Of a stretch of DNA of 64,000 nucleotides, positions 58,448 through 64,000 are shown piece after piece. Position 1 is the first letter of the stretch. Every line of letters begins with the position of its first letter. The notes beneath the pieces were generated by a model. That model saw only the letters and a program-made list of their open reading frames with translations, had not been told where the DNA came from and searched no databases. Origin of the DNA: Austropuccinia psidii (lineage: Eukaryota; Basidiomycota; Pucciniomycetes; Pucciniales; Sphaerophragmiaceae); assembly GCA_023105745.1 (NCBI GenBank), contig JALGQZ010000015.1, forward strand, positions 23,603,499 through 23,667,498, given 5' to 3'. A program made the position numbers and the translations under genes.

Positions 58448-59942
58448 TTAGACTGTCATTACTGTACTTTTGGATGATTTGACTCTTCCACCATGGCCAG
58501 TTTGTCCTGCCATGGATTTCTTTCATTTCTGTGTACCATATACTGGAATGACCTTTAAATGCAGTATTCAATCTAGCAGTGATCCAGTAGTCTGGTATGC
58601 TTGGTACAACAATGAAGAGTCCATCAATATAATCTATGAGTTCCATATGATCATATTCTCCTGATCCAGAGAATTTGGGCCAGCTTGAGGCCTCAGGAAG
58701 CTGTTTCAAAGCTTCCTTCTCTGAAGAAGACATTCCATCTCCATCCTGGTATTGTGATGGATATCTTGCCATCTTCATAAACATGGCATCTGGTTTTATG
58801 TCATCTGGTTGATATGGATTCTCCATAACTTGGCCTTGTGGTTGGGGCTTCAAGTTATGGTATACATTAAACAATTTGTTTATGTCTTGGTCCAGACAAT
58901 CCCTGTCCCTTTTGCTGTGGTGTTGTTCTTCAAAGACTATGTTCAGTATTTTGTTGGTTTCTTCAGAGGCTTTGCTAAGTTGAGCATATCCTTCCTGAAG
59001 GTTCTTAACTATCTGTTCCGAGGAGCCTTGAGTTTCTCTCATCCTCTCTTGGCCAGCTTTAATTTCTGCAAACTGCTTTGCAGATTGTTCAGCATACTGG
59101 GACATTTGTAACCACAGTGTATCACTGTTGATGTTACTCTCAGATGTGACAATGTTATTTTCAGTCTGAGTGGGGGTAATGTTTCTATTACTAGGACTAC
59201 TGATTCTAGATTGGTTTACAACTACTTCTGGTTCTTGCATACTTCTTTTACCAAAACTAACAGCTTCTGGATCATGGGGTCTGACTATTTCCTGCTCTGG
59301 TTGAAGGAGGCTATGTTCTTGCCCTTGTTTCCTTGTCTTCTCCTGGAAACTTCCTGGAATTGTGAAGAATGGTGACTCTTGGCCACTGATCTGCTGGTTT
59401 CTGAATGGTGTGAAGCCACTGGAGAGCTGATTTGGGCTGCTCCTTGTGAGCCTGAAAGAATCTGAGTAGGCCCTGTCTGGGTTAACTGTTCTTCTGTAGC
59501 TTGGATAGTGGCTTGATTCTCCCTTATCCTCTGTGCCCTTTCCTCCAGGAGTATGAACTGCCTGGTAGGGCTCCAACCTTTGGTGATTACCGTCAGGTCT
59601 TTTAATTCTATCTCTTTGAGGCAGATCTTCTGGCAACTTGCTCCAAGTTCTGCCCAGTGACTTGCCAGGTTGGACCTTTTGTTGTCCATGCTCCATTGAA
59701 ATAAATCTTTGAGGAGTGGGTGGAGCTGAAGAACTTGATCCATATCCTTCCAGTCCTCTGGTTTGAGGTTCCTGTTGAATTGGAGTGTGAATGGCAAGGT
59801 TGATATTATCTCCCTCATTGTTTTTCCATCCACCACTGTGTCCAAGGTGTCCTCTTCCAGGTATTCTGGTTCTGGACAAGCCTTCTCTGTCCTCTGGCTG
59901 GTTCCTTTGAAAGCCAAGGTCTCTGAGGTATGCAGGGGACAT
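58416..59942 (-). CDS. gag: R2-4 gag, frame b, missing its C-terminus (508 aa)
   Basis: ATG at 59942 lies inside the candidate intron. Residues 1-220 overlap frame a and are low-complexity (Gly, Gln, Arg, Ser, Pro), with few large hydrophobics. From about residue 230 the gag core begins: LWLQMSQYAEQSAKQFAEIK coiled-coil-like helix, then WPKFSGSGEYDHMELIDYID, DYWITARLNTAFKGHSSIWY and EIHGRTNWPWWKSQIIQKYS, a Gypsy gag capsid pattern. At about 58470 the frame jumps by deletion (YSNDSLNGSR) into the protease approach in another frame, so the gag end and CCHC knuckle are lost. Over 500 codons without a stop. Confidence 0.8.
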   Translation of the reverse strand: MSPAYLRDLGFQRNQPEDREGLSRTRIPGRGHLGHSGGWKNNEGDNINLAIHTPIQQEPQTRGLEGYGSSSSAPPTPQRFISMEHGQQKVQPGKSLGRTWSKLPEDLPQRDRIKRPDGNHQRLEPYQAVHTPGGKGTEDKGESSHYPSYRRTVNPDRAYSDSFRLTRSSPNQLSSGFTPFRNQQISGQESPFFTIPGSFQEKTRKQGQEHSLLQPEQEIVRPHDPEAVSFGKRSMQEPEVVVNQSRISSPSNRNITPTQTENNIVTSESNINSDTLWLQMSQYAEQSAKQFAEIKAGQERMRETQGSSEQIVKNLQEGYAQLSKASEETNKILNIVFEEQHHSKRDRDCLDQDINKLFNVYHNLKPQPQGQVMENPYQPDDIKPDAMFMKMARYPSQYQDGDGMSSSEKEALKQLPEASSWPKFSGSGEYDHMELIDYIDGLFIVVPSIPDYWITARLNTAFKGHSSIWYTEMKEIHGRTNWPWWKSQIIQKYSNDSLNGSRHATGHC

Positions 59943-60290
59943 ATCAGTGTTTGCAAGCAGTCAAAAACTTTATGTTCTTAGGGTATTTACCTTTGACTGT
60001 GCCGTGTACAAATTTGTTATCTGCTGATTTGTGCAGTTTGCCTTTGGAGGTTACAACTGGGTTAATAATTGTAATTTTCCCTTTACAAGTGGTTAAGGTT
60101 GGTTTACCTTGTATTGAAGCATAGTTTCGTGGTTTTCTACTCCTCTGAGTGGCTATTGGTGTCCACCTTTTGGCTGTAATGAGGCCTTCACTAAGTCTTT
60201 TTCCTATGCCCTTGCTGCCCTCTGGCTCTGAGGGTCTCACTGGTGTGTTAGCCTGTGACTGGGGCTCAAGTGGTATTAAATTTTCTTCCA
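59285..60290 (-). CDS. R2-4 spliced product, frame a (exons 60290-59991 and 59922-59285, about 312 aa)
   Basis: Exon 1 follows acceptor TTTGATTCAG and begins TG GAA GAA AAT. It has no ATG at its start, so Met would be made by joining A from the leader exon (TTACAA before GTAAGT). Exon 1 ends AAA G; exon 2 begins AG ACC, in phase. Exon 1 is Pro/Lys/Arg-rich (KPRNYASIQGKPTLTTCKG). Exon 2 encodes a well-mixed, probably folded part: REIISTLPFTLQFNRNL, DMDQVLQLHPLLKDLFQWS, SHWAELGASCQKICLKE, TKGWSPTRQFILLEERAQR, then a Gln/Ser-rich tail to TAG at 59287-59285. The function is unknown; the position suggests an alternative Gag N-terminus or accessory protein. Confidence 0.6.
59923..59990 (-). other. 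Candidate intron in R2 gag (68 bp)
   Basis: Minus strand: donor GTAAAT after CAAAG, branch-like CTGAT, acceptor TACCTCAG. If retained, the exon-1 frame ends at TGA 59946-59944 and the frame-b ATG follows at 59942 (TGATATG), a layout that could allow stop-and-restart translation. If spliced, that ATG is removed and frame a is read. Confidence 0.55.
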
Positions 60291-60833
60291 CTGAATCAAA
60301 CAGGAAAAGAGGGCTTATTTCAGTTAAGACTTCTTAAAAGGCTGGTTTTGCATGTCTAAGAATGTCCTCTGGGCTTGTATATTACTACAATATGCCCTTG
60401 TATGATGACAGTGTAATTGAATTAACAACTCCGCGTCAAAAATACAGCTTATTGATATGTGGTAGAATGTTTGTATACCAATATCTTACAAAATACTTGT
60501 ATTTAGCAAGTATAATCTGTCAAAGGTGGTGTATTACAGGGCGATTGAGTTAACGATGTGCCCAAACACGGGTCAACTGTTGGTTTATCAGTATGAGCTG
60601 TCTTGATTCAATTAAGGGTTAAGACTGTATTAATGGCTTATAAGTGTTTCTATATACAAAACACGCCAAAAATACTGGTCTTGTGGTTATTAGTCATGTG
60701 ACAGATAATCTTTAAAATATGAGTATTTTTCAAAGAATACAGAAAAATATATAAAAATATATTTTTTTAAAGAAAATGACACCTAAAAAAGATAAAACAA
60801 GTGTCAATAAGAAATAAAAGAGAAAAAACTTAC
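60291..60833 (-). other. R2-4 leader, candidate 543-bp intron
   Basis: Minus strand: donor GTAAGTTTTTTC at 60833 directly after CCCTTACAA; acceptor TTTGATTCAG ends at 60291. AT-rich with stops in all frames. Splicing would join a leader ending in A to an exon starting TG. The alternative is that this is plain leader and translation starts elsewhere. Confidence 0.4.
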
Positions 60834-60862
60834 TTGTAAGGGTCCAAAGAAGGTTTTAAAAC

Positions 60863-60878
60863 ACGGCCAGGCCCCCAA
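60863..60878 (-). other. Primer-binding site of R2-4
   Basis: Minus-strand TGGGGGCCTGGCCGTG, 4 nt inside the LTR end at 60882. It matches the sites at 1331-1345 and 24201-24214. Confidence 0.6.
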
Positions 60879-60887
60879 AAATGAAAC

Positions 60888-62504
60888 TGTCACAGGGGCT
60901 CTTATGGAAGCAAGAGGGCCTGGCACTCAGGAATCAAGAACTCACTTGGAGGGCTCCAAAGATGATAAGAAATACTACGGAATATATTTCTTAAGCAGGA
61001 ATAAGAGAAAGGACAAATATGCCAAAGATAACGAAGAATAGTAAGAGTGAAACCAGAGGCCAAAGATAAAAGAAAGCCAAAGGCAAAGAAGCCAACCAAG
61101 TGAATCCTCAATTCACTGTTTCAACCTGCCAGAAAGAACAATGGAATTAGCAAAGGATATGACCACCAATATCCACTGACAGGTGAGGAAAGAAAAGAGA
61201 AAGGGTGCTAATGACTGACTTAAGATTATCAGTATTAACTTTAATAAGATAAAAGAAAATAAGGATAATAATAAATCCAATATATTAATTGACTGGGGAA
61301 AAAGTCCCCAGGTGCTGAAAGGCAGCTGGTATATGTGAAAACTGGAAGATTGATCCTGGAAGGTGGATCAATGGCTGTATTGTCCGGATCAGGAAATACA
61401 GTTCTGGCTATTTGTAAATTGAACTGTGTGATGGAATTCTCACATTGGAATAAGAAATGACCCAATTGGGCCAGGACCATACAGGTTGATTGAATGAGGC
61501 CTGTACGGATGAATTGAGTTGTCCAAAGGATTATTGAATACTTGATTCCTTGACAACTGATTGAAATGATGTAATACCTCTTGAGAATTGCCCTTTAATA
61601 ATCCTGAATGAATTGTGCCAACCCAACTCCTGCAGATACAGGTGGTTGGGATCCTTGAAGAGTCTTCTGATTGCTGCCATAACCTGTCAGACTGATGAGC
61701 TGATTAATCCTCCTTCAAAATGGGCGTTGGTATTTGAGACCTTGAGTTGGGAAGGTGGAATTGGATCCTCAAAACGTCACCATTGCATTGCTGAGCAAAA
61801 ATGGTGCATAATGGTATATAATACCATATATGCACCATGCCTGCAACCTTGAGTACAGATGGTATGAAGGAAAGGAGGAAATCCCCTGGAGTTGTGGGGA
61901 AAGACGGGCTGAGCTGATCTGATGGCCTCTGGTGGCTGCCAGAGGCAATGGCTAAACTATTTACCCATTGTGGTCCATGGCCAACAATGGGTCCTACAGG
62001 ATTTATGGCCAAAAGGGTGTCCATGAGGGTTTTGGTCATTTTTGGGTCCAAGGAGGTGGTGGCCAAAATTGGCTCAGATGGGCCCAGTTGTGGTTTGGGA
62101 CCCACCTGGCTGGCCCCTTTTGGCCTCATTGGATTAGGCCAAAAGGGGCCTAAATGGCCTACGGACTGCGGCCCAATGGCCCAAAAAGGCCATTTAGGCC
62201 AAAACCCCATTAATGAAAGGGGTGGCCCTGAATCCAAAGATGATGGCTAGGGGGCCTGGAGGCCCCTAGAAGACCAAATGAGCCCCCAGGCCCAAAATCA
62301 AAGATGAAGGCCTGGGGGTTGGCGAAGTAGGAATTGGCCAAAAGGGCCAATGGCCATGGGAAGGTGTTATGGCGTGGATACCATAGAACACCCAAGGGGG
62401 CCAATTGGCCATAAAAGATATGATGTGGCCAATTAGCCCCAACTTAGCTCCAGGTTGGATTGCCGCAACCATCAAGGAGGAGGGTCAAATTCGTGGTTGT
62501 GACA
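60888..62504 (-). repeat. CH-2 3' LTR (1617 bp)
   Basis: On the plus strand starts TGTCACAGGGGCTC and ends GGTTGTGACA. The part near 61950-62450 is crowded with GGCC, often as GGCCAAAAGGGGCC-like inverted motifs. Open frames here (61704-62475, both strands) follow the GGCC pattern and are not genes. Confidence 0.88.
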
Positions 62505-63235
62505 GTACCCCCCTACCTTGAATGGTGAGCTCCTGAGGACCAAGATAAGGTAGAAGCCTGTTGAGGCTGTTGAGACGGATTAGACAGAGGGATTCCAGAG
62601 GTATTTTGATCTTGAATAGAAAATTTGAACTGATAATAATGTTGGCATATGAATTGAGGCGGATGCAGTCTTCTCTTGACATTTGGCTTGAAAATGTTGA
62701 AGGATTGAATTTGACGACGAATTTTGGCATAAAGATTAAAATAAAAGAAATTTTAAAGAAAAATAAAGATAAAGAAACAGAAAAAGAAAAGAAAATAAAA
62801 TAAAAATTTTGAAGGGGGGTCCAAATCTTCATCACGGATTTTGACAGTTGACTTGAAAGTGGCCAAGGACCTGGAATAAAAGAGTTTGATGCCAGGTGCT
62901 CACAGAGTGGCCAAGGTGATGTTTTGAAAAGATGGTAGACCCCTCAGTGAAGTGCACACCAGGAGAGGACCTTACTTTTAGAAGTTTCCAATCCCGCCAG
63001 TGCCATAAATAAGAATATAAATTTGATGAAGGAATGTCTTGAATTGAAAAACTTGGAAAGGAAAATGAATGTGAATGGTCCATTTGCCTAACTGAAAAAT
63101 GGCCATAATTTTGGAATTGATGTTGAAAGCCAGGCCAATGGATCTGTGTTCAAATTGCAAAGTGCTCACAGAGTGGCCAATGTGATGCTTACAACAAAGA
63201 GGAAAAGAATACCCCTAAAGGTGAATACCAGGAGT
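62505..63235 (-). other. CH-2 3' untranslated region with direct duplication
   Basis: Read on the minus strand, ATCAC(C/A)TTGGCCACTCTG occurs at 63186-63169 and 62920-62903, about 267 bp apart, matching the CH-1 arrangement. An A-rich plus-strand tract (62735-62810) mirrors the T-rich tract in CH-1. No gene. Confidence 0.6.
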
Positions 63236-64000
63236 GGGACTTACTTTTGGTAATTCCTTTCCCCATCAAGCACCATAAAAGATAAAGCTTTTGAAGAATT
63301 GGGTCCTGGCTTGTCAGGATACAAAGAATGGAAATCTTTGACAAGATCAGGAAAATTCTTGAGGTTTTCGGCTGGTTCCCTAGTGGATCTTTCTGGGTCA
63401 TGACTGAAACCTTTCCATTCCACCCAATGCCATAACTTTCTCCTCTTGAGCTTTGAATCCAGTACTTGAGAGACTTCCCATTCCTCTTCTTCTTCAATGG
63501 TAATTGGAGGAGGAGGCTCTTGATGCCGATTTGGGATTGTTGATGTCTTGACTGGTTCCAGAAGGGAGATATGGAAGACTGGGTGGACGGATTTCCATTG
63601 GGATGGAAGCTTGAGGTGATAAGCATGAGAACTGACTTTCTTCAAGATTGGAAAGGGACCCAACCATCTTTTGGATAGTTTTTTGGTGGGCCGGGTTGAT
63701 TTGATATTCTTGGAGGAAAGCCATACCATGTCACCAGGATTGAAAACAGGTGGACTTGCTCTACCTTTATCTGCATACCTCTTAAACCGGTTTATGGAAG
63801 CTTCAAGTTCTCTCTTGACATCTTGCTGTACTGATTGGATTTTTGTTTATAACTTTCCAGCAGGAGTGTCTTGAGTGATGTGAACTGAATCAAAATGCGG
63901 ATCTCTTCCATAAACAGTGAAAAACAGGGATTGCTTGGTTGAAGAGTGATCAGAATTATTGTAGGCAAATTCAGCCAGAGTGAGCCAGGTGTTCCAATCA
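63236..64000 (-). pseudogene. pol: CH-2 integrase C-terminal half and chromodomain
   Basis: From the right edge: WLTLAEFAYNNSDHSSTKQS, DSVHITQDTPAGK, a TAA near 63850, then QQDVKRELEASINRFKRYADK and VWLSSKNIKSTRPTKKLSKRW, GPFPILKKV, HPVFHISLLEPV (open 63729-63241). The chromodomain is at about 63450-63310: LWHWVEWKGFSHDPERSTREP keeps VEWKG but has Arg for the Trp of STWEP. One nonsense codon in the visible part. Confidence 0.88.

Larger units (their letters stand above)
51039..60887 (-). mobile_element. R2 Gypsy element (R2-4), minus strand
   Basis: Minus-strand order: (5' LTR mostly outside), primer site 60878-60863, leader with candidate intron, gag, protease, RT, RNase H, integrase, 3' LTR (52477-51039). 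It is inserted in the Copia integrase; the left target half is GTTTG (51034-51038). A solo LTR splits pol at 53903-56083. CH-2 inserted 6 bp into its 5' LTR. Confidence 0.85.
60888..64000 (-). mobile_element. Chromodomain Gypsy element CH-2, 3' part, continues right
   Basis: Minus strand: integrase (from beyond 64000), chromodomain, 3' untranslated region with duplication, purine tract CAAGGTAGGGGGGTAC, 3' LTR 62504-60888. Its left target half should be GAAAC (60883-60887). It looks younger than CH-1. Confidence 0.88.

Noticed and set aside
61704..62250. Overlapping long frames on both strands (177 and 100 codons)
   Set aside because: Both come from the GGCC pattern of the CH-2 LTR; no start context or family.
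1..64000. tRNA, rRNA or host protein genes
   Set aside because: No cloverleaf, rRNA block or intron-bearing host frame could be supported by eye; every long frame was explained by an element.

Overview
The window is a fungal transposon graveyard. I see no convincing host gene, tRNA or rRNA. Everything I can assign is LTR retrotransposon: three Ty3/Gypsy lineages with pol, a fourth Gypsy-like lineage seen only as gag and protease, and one Ty1/Copia fragment. The DNA is AT-rich, and the copies are nested, truncated and mostly broken by stops and frameshifts. The gag and pol families look to me like those that fill rust fungus genomes (Pucciniales), most of all Austropuccinia psidii. That is recognition from memory, not a search result. 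Family names below are local. R2: LTR TGTCAGCC...CTGACA. R3: LTR TGTGAGCC...CCTTACA. CH: chromodomain lineage, LTR TGTCACAA...TGTGACA. R6: the gag/protease remnant.

Layout. 1-3185: start of an R3 element on the minus strand (5' LTR, primer site, gag) leaving the window to the left. It is inserted in the pol of an R2 element on the plus strand (3186-7754). 7755-9201: 5'-truncated CH LTR. 9202-19114: second R2 element (+), with a solo R3-type LTR in gag and an unclassified 1.7 kb insert before protease. 19115-29569: third R2 element (-), a deletion derivative whose 5' LTR holds a solo LTR that itself holds another solo LTR. 29570-33368: R6 remnant. 33369-41360: R3 element (+) with most domains. 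41361-47113: CH element (+), 5'-truncated. 47114-48084: R2 LTR piece. 48085-48853: R3 pol piece. 48854-51038: Copia 5' part. 51039-60887: fourth R2 element (-), with a solo LTR in pol. 60888-64000: 3' part of a CH element (-) leaving to the right. Four solo LTRs have exact 5-bp target duplications.

Most interesting signal. In R2 and R3 the 5' part of gag is open in two overlapping frames. A 64-72 bp intron with good splice signals lies just before the overlap, and the ATG of one frame (b) sits inside the intron, 14-20 nt before its 3' end. Splicing removes that ATG and joins an upstream exon in phase to the other frame (a). Intron retention leaves the ATG and gives the long gag. In the 51039-60887 copy the upstream exon has no ATG of its own, but a leader splice would make one (exon ending in A joined to TG). 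In R3 the frame-a stop overlaps a frame-b ATG (ATGA) in two diverged copies. Splicing would thus choose between two proteins from one stretch of DNA. This is inference from sequence and needs RNA evidence.
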